64,000 nucleotides of DNA from Drosophila persimilis (taxonomy: Eukaryota > Arthropoda > Insecta > Diptera > Drosophilidae). The DNA lies in assembly GCF_003286085.1 (NCBI RefSeq), contig NW_020825329.1, forward strand, positions 1,550,001-1,614,000, written 5' to 3'. The notes below the pieces were generated by a model. That model was not told the origin of the DNA, did not search any database, and saw nothing but the letters and a program-made list of their open reading frames with translations. Positions 23,744-36,700 of this stretch are shown piece after piece (positions within the stretch are counted from its first letter, which is position 1; each line of letters begins with the position of its first letter). The position numbers and the translations under genes were made by a program.

Positions 23744-24055
23744 TCAAAGGCTGCTAGGATGATTTCCATAATTGTGGAGTCTTTTTTGACCATTTTGTGT
23801 GAAATGTTTTGACATTATATGTGATGTCAAGTTGCCTGAAGAACTTAGTTCTTTATTGCAAAATGTACACTGCGGTAGCGGCAGCGGCAGTTTACAAAAA
23901 CTTCGGTGGTTCTCAAAAGATTTGAAAATTCCGCTACAATTCTTGCATTTAAATTTTAGGAGCTCAGTTGAGCACGGCGTTATTGTTGTTGTTATTGACA
24001 TTTCGCTAATTTTGCCTTGGTCCGGCAAATTCCACGATATCTGCATCTGTATCAT
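23744..24055 (-). CDS. Small C2H2 zinc-finger protein (putative)
   Basis: From the first in-frame ATG the ORF gives about 103 residues. Two zinc-binding patterns are visible: FKCKNCSGIFKSFENHRSFC (C-X2-C ... H-X3-C type) and then CTFCNKELSSSGNLTSHIMS followed by KH, a full C-X2-C-X12-H-X4-H finger. The frame stays open upstream to 24142 without an ATG, and an acceptor-like TTTAAAG at about 24088 could join an upstream exon. A full DRE (TATCGATA) lies 190 bases upstream and AATAAA signals lie about 70 bases downstream, so it looks like a compact, complete gene or the last exon of one. Zinc fingers of this kind bind nucleic acid or protein. The specific role is unknown and I do not recognise an orthologue. 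A transposon-derived origin is possible. Confidence 0.5.
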   Translation of the reverse strand: MIQMQISWNLPDQGKISEMSITTTITPCSTELLKFKCKNCSGIFKSFENHRSFCKLPLPLPQCTFCNKELSSSGNLTSHIMSKHFTQNGQKRLHNYGNHPSSL

Positions 24056-24232
24056 ACGTCGGCTTTTGTTGCAGCCACGAGACTTTAAAGAATTAAAGAT
24101 GTAATTATAGAAGTTTTCTAATTTTACAATGAAACAAGTCAATGACAGCGTTTAACCTGCGTTGTTGGTGGACTAATTGGTTTTAGGTTTCACCACTAAC
24201 CATACAGTATATAATGTGAACCAATTGTGAAA

Positions 24233-24250
24233 CCATCGATATTATCGATA
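24233..24250 (-). promoter_or_regulatory. DRE-type promoter element
   Basis: ACCATCGAT followed by a perfect palindromic DRE, TATCGATA (24243-24250), the binding site of DREF found in Drosophila housekeeping promoters. It lies upstream of the minus-strand zinc-finger ORF. The palindrome gives no direction, so the assignment to that ORF is inference. Confidence 0.45.
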
Positions 24251-24570
24251 GTGCCGTTGCATTTTCACATCGCAAGTTTCAAATCCAGAAAACTTGGGCT
24301 TAAAAGTATTTTGAATTTTTATGTACAACCACCACCAATGACCAGTCGTTGTCTACTTACATAAGTGCCAATTAGCTTTGAATATGTTGCAGCTTGCGGG
24401 AATTTGAATTTTAATTTAAGAATCGATCAAACCTGTTGCCAAATATTTGCTTATGACGGCCCTCTTCAGGCCTGCGCAGCGTTTCATCACTATATCTCTT
24501 ACTGCCTTAAATAATTTACTGCACTGAAAGTCACACAATATACAAAACAATAGCCTGACCCTCAGAAATA

Positions 24571-25449
24571 AACCGAACGAGAGGAAACGTTGTGAGCTGC
24601 TGCGGACACCGCAACTCTACATTTATACCCGATACTTAGTCAGTATGGCTCTCCTCCGGCAGACGCCGCTAATATTAAAAGACACGACAAAGAGTGCGTG
24701 CGAGAGCGACAGAAAATCGGTCTGAGCGTGACGTCGGGCACTGCGTAGCCACTGCAAATTGATTTGTTCCTTTTGGCTATAAAAATTATCTGATCTGATC
24801 CAGATCTAGCAATCTGATAGATTTGGTCACTATCTATGATTCTGCGCTTTTAGTTTTCTCGAATCTGCAATATTGTGGATGCCCCAGATTTTCGTACTTT
24901 GCGTGGGCGGAAGGGGGTGTGGCGAAATTTTGACACAAAACGGTCAAGGTCCGATGTCACAGGAGTGTGGATACCAAATTTGGTTTCTCTGGCTTTTATA
25001 GTTTCTGAGATCCTTGAACTCATATTTTGCAATTGTCAAAACCGACCATGAAACCTGTGTGTTAGAGAGAGACAGAGCGAGAAAAGAATGAAATTGTTTT
25101 CTTGATTCTGGCTATATTAATTATACGATCTGGTCTAGATTTTACACTCTAGAACATATAGTCGTTCTCTACGATCACGCGTTTTCAGTTTTATTGTATC
25201 TTTGAATGTGTGGATGCCACAGATTTTCGACCTTTGTGGGGGCGGAAGTGGGCGGGGCAAAGTTTTGAAATATACTTGTAGCAGTGACATAAGTCCGGAT
25301 ATAAAACGTCGTTGCTCTAGCTCTTATAGTCTTTGAGCACTAGGCGCTGATAGGGACGGTCAGACCGACAGACGGACGGACGGACAGACGGACAGGGCTC
25401 AATCGACTCGGCTATTGATGCTGATACTCATTTTGATTATCGGGTATAA
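24571..25449 (+). mobile_element. DINE-1/INE-1-like Helitron relic, forward orientation
   Basis: Starts at CGAGAGGAAACGTTGTGAGC and shares TACCCGATACTTAGTCAG, the 'GATACCAAATTTGGT' block, a GACGGACGGACGGACAGACG tract and a terminal ATCGGGTATA with the copies at 7385 and 9926. The 3' end is shortened relative to the copy at 9926. Confidence 0.8.
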
Positions 25450-26792
25450 AAATCCGTCTCATTTGAAACAATTTTCAAACATTTTTGCGGAAACTGTATA
25501 CCAATGTTGCGTCAACATTTCGAAAGTTGACCAGTGTTGCATACTTTGCATTGATAAGCCACATGCAGGGGGCGTTGTTGTTTGGTATTTACATTTACGA
25601 AATTCGCAGCACCACAGCCTAGCTCGAAAAACACATATGTAAAATTACATATGTAAGGAAAATTTAAAGTGCCGAGTTCTGAGAAATTCCGAGTGTAGAA
25701 AAATGTAAATGTAAAAGTTAAAAAGGAACAAAGGAAACGGCAGGTTTTGAAGCTAGGTTATGTATGTAGTTGTAATGTTATGTAGTTGTATGTAATTATA
25801 TATGTACACCCAAATAAAAGCAAAGATGGGGTTTAAATTCATTTATTTTATTCGTAGGTAAATAATAAATAATTCAATAAATATAATAAAATAAATAAAT
25901 AAACAAAATGAATACAATATATACAATATATATAAATATATAAAATGACTAACTAGTTCACCACTGTGAACTATTTCTGTTGCTGCGAAAAATGTCATAT
26001 GGAAGCATGAATTTAATGTGCAGTACCAATTTCGGTTGAACGAAGCGGATGTAAATGCTCGATGTTTATTTTATATATTTATTTGATGTCAGGAACCGCT
26101 TACAGAGCCAAGTTCGACATAAGATCTAATAGTACTAGCTGCCAGGACCATCAACTGAGTGGTTTAAATATATGTCATATACATAATATAGCCAATATTA
26201 TGTATAATGTTTACTGATATTTGTTGGTTGTCTAAATTTTATTGAGTAATAGCCTTGTTTTAGCGATTAGTCATGTCATGAGTGTCAATTACAAACAGAA
26301 CCGTTTATCTCCGTTCCAATTGTCTTTGTTGACAGACACACTCAAATAGATCAAAGAATACTTCATATTTTTAAATTTTTTCTAGGATATTTGGATATTG
26401 TTCGCACAAAAAAACTAAAATTCCGATTAAAAACTGGTAGGTCGAAATATAATACGACAAGTTTCATAAAAATCGGTGGAGCCGTTTGGGAGGAGTTCAC
26501 ACACATAGGCCATGACATATTTATTCATATATATTAGATAAATATGCATGCAAAATAAAAATAATGGAATAAATAAATAATACTAATGACATAATAAATG
26601 ACATTAAATTTAATAGAATCACAAATATTTACTTTAATAAAAAGAACATACAAAAGACGTGCCAAGTACTGTCGGACAAAACAATTAGCTGATGGTCGTA
26701 GTGATGCAGTAGTAGAGGTTTAAAGAAAAGTAGTCAATAAGGAAATAAAGACATTATAAACATGTTCAAAGAGTCAGTCAATTGAAGGAAAA
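25450..26792. other. Spacer with a transposon 3'-tail-like piece
   Basis: No gene seen. An A/T tract of AATAAATAAAT type lies at about 25850-25915. The segment at about 26440-26535 reads ACAAGTTTCATAAAAATCGG then GAGCCGTTTGGGAGGAGTTC, a wording common at 3' ends of insect non-LTR elements, followed by TATATATTAG. Confidence 0.4.
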
Positions 26793-27420
26793 AACGAGGG
26801 GGAACGTTGTGAGTTGCTGCGGACACCGCAACTCTACATTTATACCCGATACTTAGTCAGTAAGGCTCTCCTCCGGCAGACGCAGCTAATATTAAGCGAC
26901 ACGACAAAGAGTGCGTGCGAGAGAGACAGAAAATCAGTCTGAGTGTGAAGTCGGGCGCTGCGTAGCCACTGCAAATTGATTTCTTGCTTTTGGCTATACA
27001 AATTATCCGATCTGATCCAGATTCAGCAACCGGATAGATATGGTTATTCTCTATGATTGTGCGTTTTTAGTTTTCTCGAATCTACAATATTGTGGATGCA
27101 ACAGATTTTCGTCCTTTGTGGGGGCGCCTAGTGCTCAAAGACTATAAGAGCTAAAGCAACGATGTTTTGGATCCAGACTTCTGTGATATGTCACTGCTAC
27201 AAGAATATTTCAAAACTTCGCTCCACCCACTTCCGCCCCCATAAAGGACAAAAATCTGTGGCATCCGCAATTTTAAAGATACGAAAAAACTAAAAACGCA
27301 GAAGCGTAGAGGATGACTATATGTTCTCGAGTGTAAAATCTAAACCAGATCGTATAATTAATATAGCCAGAATCAAGAAAACAATTTCATTCTTTCTCGC
27401 TCTGTCTCTCTCTTTGAAAA
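26793..27420. mobile_element. Head-to-head chimeric DINE-like element
   Basis: 26793-27124 is the forward 5' part of a DINE-like copy (ACGAGGGGGAACGTTGTGAG through TTTCGTCCTTTGTGGGGGCG). From about 27120 the sequence switches to the reverse orientation of the internal region (GCGCCTAGTGCTCAAAGACT through TTTCTCGCTCTGTCTCTCTC). So two pieces are fused in inverted orientation. Confidence 0.65.
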
Positions 27421-28152
27421 ACAAAATAATCAACCATTTTGTATCTGCTCTTTATCCAACTGATATTGATTTTAATTTAAGTTTGAGCTATGCAAACGAT
27501 TGCAAGGGAATGAACATGAGATACATACGTACATCAGTACAGCAGTACGTTGCCGACTTTATAGATGTCAAATGCAATTGGATGGATTGGATTGGATTGC
27601 AATTGGATTTTGATGGATCTTGAGAGGATGGCACCGGATAGCGAACCCGCAAACATCGCCATCATAATAATTTTCCTAAGTGATATCACACTGGAACATG
27701 TGTATGTGCATATGTCAAATTTCTGCAACGCTATATTCGGATCCCTTAAATTGATCCCTTACAGATCTCTGTGACGTCTACAATTTTGAACATACAAGAC
27801 AACCGAATGCTGCCTAGAATGCTTTTATCTTTGAACTGCAAACGACTATTTCGAATGCGACAGTTTTCGGAAATATTAAACGATTTAACCTCTTTTAAAC
27901 AAAAACATTAGTTATTTACAATATTTTCATTTTTATTAAGTTATTTTCAATTATGAACTCGTGATCGAACAATAATAAAAGACTTGCATTTACCTTTATG
28001 GAAATGTGTATACTTTCAGATAAGCTTAAAACATATTAATACATATGGCATATACGTGAGTATTTCAGGGTGGGTTTACAGTTTTTTTTTTCCATTTATG
28101 TATGTACAGATACTCATACGTATGTAAATTGTAGATTGTAGGATGTTTTTTT
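27421..28152. other. Spacer and probable fd102C 3' UTR
   Basis: No coding exon seen. TTTTTATT at about 27930 gives AATAAA on the minus strand about 220 bases past the fd102C stop, a plausible polyadenylation signal. A T-rich run lies at 28082-28091. Confidence 0.4.
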
Positions 28153-29868
28153 TTACTTATGTGAGATTATTTCGATGGCCGGTGGAGGGGTAGTGTTCGA
28201 TTTTTCCCTGGACGCCTCCAGACTAGCACGTCGAGCTGCGGCCGCCATATATGTCCCATAATATCTACTCAGTATGTGTGGATCAACATGGTTGAGTTCT
28301 ATGTATGCCTTAGGAATTGCTACTGTCAGATGTGATGTTGAATTTAACCTTGCATTGGGTGTACTTGTGATGGCGGATGTAGCAGTGGGACATTCCTCCA
28401 ATGAGTTAGATTCCTCATGTTGGCTACTACTGCTGCCCAAAGATCTTGCTGCCGAACTGGAAATGGAGTAGTTATGCGGCTCAAGATCTTCAGGATCAGG
28501 GTCGGCATCGAAAGATGAACGCCTGCCATCGCTTAGGTACGAATTATTGTCATCGACAGAGAACACTTGTTTCATTACCTCTGTTGTTTTTCCGGGCTCA
28601 TCCGCATCCGGGTCGAGATCGGGATCAGGATCATTGCTATCATCCACCACATCAACATTAACTTCAACGTCGATATCTGCGTCAATATCAGTATCAGCAA
28701 CTGGTTGCTCCAATCCCACAACCACCTCACGGTGTATGGTTTGCTTTGTAATGACCGTATGTTGAGTTGTTGTCCGAGTAGCAGTAGCTGCATTAGCCGC
28801 TGGCGAAGATTCCTGATCTTCAGATACGATATCAACGATTTGAACATCAGGGGCCAGTAACGAGGCTACGTCGAACTGACGCTTTCGTGTTTGCGAATAC
28901 ATGTTTGCTATTGTTGTCGTTGTCGTAGAGTTAATATACGCAATATGTTGATGTGCTTGTTGAATTGATGGTTCTAGGCAATTGGGCTGCCGCTGTAACG
29001 TTTGTACCGGATGTGATACGGAATAATGTGGCGAAGCTGTGTCTGAATTTCGATTGAAGAACTGCCCGATATAGTTTTGGTGATACGGATAACTAAGGGC
29101 GGCCAATTGTATTGTAGCTTGAGAGCTCGGCGGTGGAGGTGTTGTAAGATCTAACGGTGGGGGACTGGGAGAATCAGTGCTGTCATCTACTGACAGACCC
29201 ATATGCTTTCGCACCTTGCGCTGGGCCTTACGGCGCCGAAAATCACCCTTGCGAAAATCATCCATGTTGGCCGGATGTATTGCCCAGTAATGTCCTTTGC
29301 CATTTGCGCTGCGTCCCGATTTAATAAAGCAATCATTCAGTGATAGATTATGCCTGATAGAATTTCTCCAACCAGGCCCACGGCTTCTAAAATACGAATA
29401 GTTATCCAAAATGTATTGGTAAATGTCTGAGAGGACCAACTTCATCTCCGTTGAGCTGAGAATTGCCATTGCTATGAGCCCAATATAGCTGTGTTGTGGC
29501 TTAGGCTCCTCTGGTTGAAATATGCGCTGCGACTGGGGAAACAGGGAGATGGTCGAAAGCGCAGTCATTCGATTGACACCTGTACCGGTGCTCTGGGCTG
29601 CGTACGGATTCATATGCATCCAAGGCGTACTAGCCCCTCCAGCTGTCCCATATTGCGGACAACGGAATCGTTCAATATTCAAGGCATAATTGTAGAGCTG
29701 CAATCGGTACTGCTCTAGTGCCATGGTTGTCGCTTGAGCATTTCTAGAGGAGTTAGTGGGATAAATTCCAGCCGTAAGTGGTTTAGGCATGTGTCCGTTG
29801 TCAGTAGCACGGTCCCGTTCCTGATCGGGTGTGTTCGACCGCGATGCAGCCAAATCAGTGTGTGCCAT
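28153..29868 (-). CDS. fd102C: Forkhead transcription factor fd102C (FoxQ2 type)
   Basis: The 571-residue protein has a complete forkhead (winged-helix) domain at about residues 120-219. It begins PKPQHSYIGLIAMAILSS, with recognition helix WRNSIRHNLSLNDCFIK (about 167-183) and a basic wing ending RRRKAQRKVRK. It should bind DNA in the nucleus as a monomer. N-terminal to it is a conserved-looking YRLQLYNYALNIERF stretch. C-terminal are a Pro-rich PPPLDLTTPPPP tract, an Asp-rich region near 390-430 and Ser-rich sequence, all typical of disordered regulatory regions. The ATG is preceded by an in-frame TAA (GAT TAA ATC) and a TTTATTCCAG acceptor with exon start at 29945, so the whole CDS is in one exon with a spliced 5' UTR. 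The FoxQ2-type forkhead and the neighbours Gyf and unc-13 identify it as the fourth-chromosome gene. Confidence 0.92.
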   Translation of the reverse strand: MAHTDLAASRSNTPDQERDRATDNGHMPKPLTAGIYPTNSSRNAQATTMALEQYRLQLYNYALNIERFRCPQYGTAGGASTPWMHMNPYAAQSTGTGVNRMTALSTISLFPQSQRIFQPEEPKPQHSYIGLIAMAILSSTEMKLVLSDIYQYILDNYSYFRSRGPGWRNSIRHNLSLNDCFIKSGRSANGKGHYWAIHPANMDDFRKGDFRRRKAQRKVRKHMGLSVDDSTDSPSPPPLDLTTPPPPSSQATIQLAALSYPYHQNYIGQFFNRNSDTASPHYSVSHPVQTLQRQPNCLEPSIQQAHQHIAYINSTTTTTIANMYSQTRKRQFDVASLLAPDVQIVDIVSEDQESSPAANAATATRTTTQHTVITKQTIHREVVVGLEQPVADTDIDADIDVEVNVDVVDDSNDPDPDLDPDADEPGKTTEVMKQVFSVDDNNSYLSDGRRSSFDADPDPEDLEPHNYSISSSAARSLGSSSSQHEESNSLEECPTATSAITSTPNARLNSTSHLTVAIPKAYIELNHVDPHILSRYYGTYMAAAARRASLEASREKSNTTPPPAIEIISHK

Positions 29869-30807
29869 TTTTTTCGTGATTTAATCCTAAGAACAGCCAG
29901 GTTATCACTTTCATTTCATAATTTCCTTATGAGCATCAGATGCAGCTGGAATAAATAAACAAACAAAAATATCTTGTAAAGCTAAAGGTATTATCTATAT
30001 AGATTAATATGTACATAGTAGCTGCCCTTTTCTCAATTACACTCCTTCACAGTTTGATCAAGAGAGCATTTAAGAAAAAAAAAAAAAGGTTTTTTGTTGT
30101 TGTTAAAAAAATTAGATTAGCAAGTGCATAGTATAGTAGCTTGCCTGTTTTTTTGTTTTTTAATATTCTCCTAAATTGTCTATGTATGCACGTATGACTA
30201 CTTGTATGTACATATGAATGTAAATCATTTTTGGGATATATGATATTCCGTATTCCGATCTTGGCGGTACCATACTGTGTTTAGAAAAAATTGGTGCAAC
30301 GCAGAACAGTGTGTATAGGGACAGTAAGATAATGTGCATTCCGAGGTACTAGATAGTTTAGCGACAAAACAGAAAAAACCCTTCATCATAATCAAGTTCA
30401 TGGGTGTATACCAATACGGTCATAGCTATCCTACAGCAGAAAAATGGTCATAATTTGATCTGCTAATTTGGTAAAATAATTTGAGAGGCTATAATAATGT
30501 CATCAAAGATAGTCCCCTCAGTGGTCGCCTATATATTCAAAGATACATTGTTTGCCGTTGTGGTCGTAGAAATGTAATATTGTATATTGAGATATGCATG
30601 ATTCCGAAATAAATTAATAAATAATCCGCAATGGAATAATTTCTATAAATCTAAATACAATATTAGCGCTTTAAGATTGTTTTATAATATTTTTCAAAAA
30701 ATTTACTCCAAGCTAAAGAGTTATAGGGGTAAATTAACTGTCCAGATATATTCTCGATATGTATATCGTTCTCAAATTTATAAAACCGAGACAAAATTCA
30801 GCTTTAC

Positions 30808-30938
30808 CTGTTTTTCGACTGCAAGCCACACACTTTGCGTCTGTTGGACCCCATGACCCCATGCTTCCGTGCAATACGATGTTTTGATCTTCGGTATTTA
30901 TGTTAATGAGTGCTCCACTTGACGCCACTTTTGAAGTG
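30808..30938 (-). other. Candidate 5' UTR exon upstream of fd102C
   Basis: Bounded by GGCTCAG and a good ACAG|GTAAAG donor on the minus strand. The frame across it is open (ALININTEDQNIVLHG) but cannot join the fd102C frame, because a stop precedes its ATG. It may be a leader exon or chance. Confidence 0.25.
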
Positions 30939-33529
30939 CTGAGCCGTTTTTCTCAATTTCAAGTTTGATATAGCAAAAACACTCTTGGGATTTCAAGTAC
31001 ACGATACGAGTACGAGTATGTATGTAATTTCGAAATGAGACCGCCGTGCTTTACTGAACGGAAAAATGGACTGGGCAAGGTGTGGCACACGTAAGCATAT
31101 GTAAGTCTTTTTTATACCTTTGCCGAGGCTAATATCTAATTTTAATCGTTTCCGAAATGCAGAATGTAGATTTTTAGAGTCTCGGAAGCTAAAAGTTCTA
31201 CAGTATAATTCTGTAGAACTACAAAATTGTCATGCTTCAGGCAAAACTTAGAAAAGGCAATTTTATGTATGTACATGTTTATTGCATAATGAAGAATAAG
31301 CTGATAAAATACATAATTGGCTGTTATAAGAATATAGTATCTAGAGCTTAGGACCCCGAATTTTTCCTATATTTTGTCTATAGTCTTGTAGATCAGATCT
31401 TTTTTGAACAGCAGAAAGCAATTTCGACACCATGATATTCTCTTATTAGATCAATTCTTCATTTTTAGCGCTGTCCATTTAAAATCAGATTCACAAATCG
31501 ATTACATATTTCATTTAATTTATAAACTAATTAATAAACTAAGCGACTACACTACTTATAACATTTTTAAAATTTTACCAAATGGTCAGATTAGATCAGT
31601 CCTTTGGAAACTGCTATAATTATAATTTCACTATTTTTATTTAACTGGAAATGATTTAAGTTAACAATCTGATTATCGATTGCAAACATTCGCACAAGTG
31701 CCCAGGTCGAACTGAACACTTTTCTCAGTTTTTTTTCTTCTCGTATACTATATGTATACGAGAATACACCTGAATACAGAATGGATGCTGGCTGGTATTT
31801 TTAAGCACTTGCCAGTACACACAGAATATGTAATTGTCCGCGAAAAAAACGAACACAGCACGAAGAGCGCAGTCAAAAACAAGAGACCTTAAGTACGTGT
31901 GGTCGACGCGGGACTTGGACTGTTTCTGATTCTGGCCAAAATGGCTGAGGGTTCAAGGCATAAGGGTGGTTAGCAGTAACGGTACAGATAGAACCAAACG
32001 GCACGCCCAGTTCCACGGTTTCTCGATTTTCATTGGCTCATGTGCTGCCATTACGAAGTGCGTGCGCAGACCTGCTCTTTTTATCCAATGGGCGTAATAG
32101 TGTCGTCTCTGTTACCCATTTGCAAAACACGAACAAAGATTTTCCAAAATACTTATTCGACTGCTTTGTACTAGCATTTTAATCTATATAAATTCTCCAC
32201 GGATCGGGCACACTGCTATTGAGCTTTAATTCTTTAGAATAGGAACTCCCGTTGTTACAAATATAGAGCCTAATTATATACATATGTACATATTTGTCGT
32301 GGGGAAAATCAGTCAAAGAGCTTCTGAATTACTTATTTAGCTATAAACCGCTTTGAATGTTTCCCTTTAACTGTTATGTTTTTATACTTCTCCTCATTAT
32401 GAAAAAAGAGTTAATGGGACCGTACATATGTGTTGTTATAAAAATTTTCCTATAAATTATCCTACAGCAGTGGTGTTATGGTATGAATCGTATGAATGCG
32501 ATGAAGGCGGTGCTGGTAAGAAAATTTGTTGAATTCCAAATTTGGTGGCTTGATGACGACATCAATCACACAAATCAGCTTGTCTTTCTTTCTCATATCC
32601 GATTTTTTCGACCGATCCTTCTCTTTTCAAACAACCACACTGATGGATGTGGCCGTGGCCACTTTACGATTATTAGGTCTTAGAGATTATTTCTCGATTT
32701 AGAAAAATTAAATTTATTTCTCTGCGGATTATCAAATTAGTGCATTGCAAACAATCTATAATAGCCCCATACTTGTCAAAAAAACGACAATACACATATC
32801 GTTCTTTAATTAGGATTAACTTAAAAATTTTGTCACTTACAATAAATGAATAACATTTCAATGGCAATGTCTGACTGAATTTCTGCATTTCTTGAAAAGG
32901 ACAAAAGACATACATAAGTGCTATTTCTGATATTTAATAGAAAATCTTTTCGACTCTTGAGAAAACATTACACCTTCGGGCTGCAAATCGTGCTAGAAAA
33001 ATAAGTGTAAAATCCTAAACCCATTTTGTCAGCCGATTGCCAGCAATGCGATTAAGATTTGCAAAATAATCCCTTTTGTCGTTCACAACTACGTTCTCAT
33101 CTTACCATGAATAGAGGATCTTTGCCTTTTCAAAATTTGGAGAAAACCTGAACATTTTTTTCGAATCATTATTATTATTTGTTTACCACACTTTCTTTTG
33201 AAAATTTTAAGAGATTACAATAGGATATTTCAGATTATGTGTTTCTAAGGAACTCCAGCCTAATCGAAGCGAAACCACTTACCGTTGTCCTTGGGTCTAT
33301 GCGGATCATAGCATATGATGTTCTCTCCGTTCTTGCTTAAAACTATAATGTACATAAGTATACGTTATATGTTAATACATATACCATACGAAAATATTTT
33401 GTTATACGGTTACAAACATTTTAATTGAGATCAGCATTTAAATATATGTACATACAGCTACATACAGCTTTGCACATACACATATCATAAACGATTTTCG
33501 ACTTTTCCTAGTATTATTATTATTATTGC

Positions 33530-33790
33530 GATATGTAGCTTTGCATAGCGAGAAAATTAAAAATGCACAATCACAGAGAATGACCATATTTACCAGATTG
33601 CCGCATCTGGATGAGATCGGATAATTACTATGTGTAACCAAAAGGAACAAATCAATTTGCAGCGGATACAAAACCCCGTTCACGCGCTGACTTATTTTCT
33701 GACTCTCTCTTACACACTCTGACTGAGTATCGGATATAAATGTAGAGTAGCGGACCAAGCTGCGACTCACAACGTTCCCACTCGTTTAAA
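33530..33790 (-). mobile_element. DINE-1-like 5' fragment, reverse orientation
   Basis: On the minus strand it runs from CGAGTGGGAACGTTGTGAGT through ATACTCAGTCAGAGTG to 'TTTGCAATCC'-region homology. It matches the first ~300 bases of the other DINE-like copies, with several changes. Confidence 0.65.
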
Positions 33791-36700
33791 ACTAGGTATA
33801 GCATACACAAGCCATATAAAACTCAGCAGCCGTATCTCTAAGGGGAAAACATTAAGATTTTCAAAAAATTAAGAAAGAAACCCGTACCATAAAAACATAT
33901 TATTCATTAAACATTTTCGGTGACCAAAATCTATCAGAAGAGTTTGATTTGGTGCCAGGGCATTATTGGCTATTTCACCAAAAAATTAAAATTTTCCGTT
34001 GGAATGAAATTAATTCCTAAAGATTGAAGTATTTAAAAAAAATATCTTTGTATCCATCTGTCGTGGCGAGTCTTTGATTTTTCGTCCATATTAATGATTT
34101 ACTCATTATTCCAACATTGACCTCTAGTTTTTTATTTCCGGTCCGTTTAAGCTACAAGGTGTTCGGGTAGGATTTATGCACCTGCACAGAATTGCAAAGT
34201 TCAATACAACTACATAGGTGCAAGAAACTTAAGTTATGTGAAAAAACTGTAAAAAATAATAGATTTTAAATTTTTTTAAATTAAACTAATTTCTGAAAAA
34301 AAAAAATTATTAAACAATTCTTACGCTCCAAATCTATCAAAAGAGTTGGTTTGGTTCCCAGCGTCGAAAAAATGTTGAATTTTCTTGAGTAGTGTAATCA
34401 GTTTCATCTTAAACTCAATAGGAAAACACCTAGCAATGTTAACCAGCTATTCCAATAAATTAGTTGATCAAAACTATAGCATAGCGAAGTAGAAATCGTA
34501 ATGCGTGCAAATTGATTGATAATCACCGGTCCCCAAGGAATTTATTTCGTGAAGTCTTAACTGACAACAGAATACAATACACACAGCACAGACATATTAA
34601 CGAATAAAATAAGGTTCAAGGGTAGTTGCGTAGCTTGCTCATTTTTTTCAGACGAATGTGCAAACAAGAGTACCCAAAGCTCGCCGTCGGGAAATTGTTA
34701 AACGGTATTTAAACATAACAAGCAGCACCAGCGCTGGGACCGGGACAAAGGCGGGCTAATCCCAAGACGCACGCACACAACAGGAAGCAACCACAAAAAT
34801 TTGTTATTTCAACAGTAACAGAGCACCAGACCAGCGACATCAGTCATGCAAGGATAACACCAACAATAAGGCGTATCAACGCGACACAATGCAGGGGGAC
34901 ACTAATGAAATAAATGGAACAGAGCTGATGAAGTTGAATGGGGTGAATGGGGTTGGGGAAGGGCGACTTTAAATATGGGCATATGAAGTGGGTGGTCGTT
35001 AGTGAAGTCCAAGTCTGGTTACCTTTGGGCTGGCGTTTGCGCAGGTTGGCATGGAAGCCAGCGTAGAAGTACTCGGTGAGCTAATCCGTTTACAACATAT
35101 AAATCCCATTGGGGAGTAGAAGCCATGCCACGGAAGACTGTTAAGCTGTATATTAATAGAGGGTTTGATGATGAAGCAAAGGCCTTGAAGGCAAACGCAA
35201 TATATGTAAGTCCATCCCGTTTCATCCCAACCCCCCAACATGAGTCAAATTAGGAATAATTTTTGTGTGTCTATATAATACGATTCTTTACTTTACCTAC
35301 ATAGGTCGCTTTTAATTCTTGTTTCGGCCGTGGCCCTCGGCGGCTAAGGCTCAGGCTCATAATGGCACTCAACACGTAATATAGAAACTATAGCTCCGGC
35401 CTACGCTCTACGCTCCCCCGGCAGACCGCTCACACTCAAGCATTTCGAACTCTGCTCTGGTGCTCTATCTTTCAGCTGCATTTGATTTATTTGTGTGCAA
35501 CACAATAAAGGCAGAGGTAAACTGTAACAGTATATGGCAATGAAAGAAAGAGATGGACGCTGCATAAAGGTGCTGGCTCTGTCTGCGGCCACAGGGTGTT
35601 GCTGTTCGTGCTGGTTTTACTTGTTGTGGTTGTTTCAAAGATGGCTCTGACTGAACAAAGGCTCTTTATTCGGCGTCAATAAAGTGGTGCGTTTAACACA
35701 CACCATCGATTGCCGTTGGCACGCCCCGTCAACGATGACTTCTCATATTCTCACACTACCAGAGTTTTATCAACGAGCTGAATCTGGTTTTTTTTACGTG
35801 ATAAGTCGCATTGTAAATTAAAATGTGTGAAAATTTTAGAAACATTCAGTGATCTGTATCTGAAACTAATGAAAGGATACAGGTGTGCGATTTCTCTCAA
35901 AGCACCCAATTCAATAGGAGAACCTTTTGTACATACATATGTATGTATGTATGTGCCTTCATAAGTATGTATCTCCTGTGGTACTTTTTAAAATTCATAT
36001 CGCCTAAAATTAATCAGAAAATAAAATAGAGAAAAAAACTTTTTATAGTTACTGAAAACTGAAAGTGAAAATGGGGTTTATTACATCTTCACATCGGAGT
36101 TGCGACAAGTGCGGTGTTAAGTGTTTCTGTTAAGTGAAAAATTTTGGGCAATTTTATTCGATGGTCGTGTTGTGCAACTACCACCATCAATATGATGCAG
36201 CATTACTCGTACAGCACGCCCACTATTTGAAAAAATAACTAGCTCAATCAGATAATATGCAGGTATCTGGTTTCAAGTGCGTCGCTACCGGCAACATCTG
36301 TCGCCCCCGCCCATTTTCTAAACCAATTCGAAGCTTTTATAACTTAAATAGGTGGTGTTTTACATCAATTTCTTAAATAAATATATGTACTATGTATACT
36401 TTCTTTAAGTTCATTTAAATTACAAATCTTGTGCCTAGGTATGTGCATATTGACGGGAATCCTAGTCAAAGCTTTTTCATTATAAATTATTGATCAAGAT
36501 TATATGTATGTACACATAGGTACATATCAATTATATTTTATAAGATGGAAAATGTTTCCTTTCTTTGAAACTGTATTATTATCGATTAAGATATCTATGC
36601 AACAGTTGACTAGTTACACGTCAGAATTGGCAAGGTTATTGTTATTACATAAAGGAAAAAATAACCAACGCACATAATCGTTTGGCTTATGTGACATTGG

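Noticed and set aside
24571-27420. Tandem GACGGACG tracts as a possible CRISPR or satellite array
   Set aside because: The tracts sit at one fixed place in each DINE-like element. There are no spacer-separated repeats, and the genome is eukaryotic.
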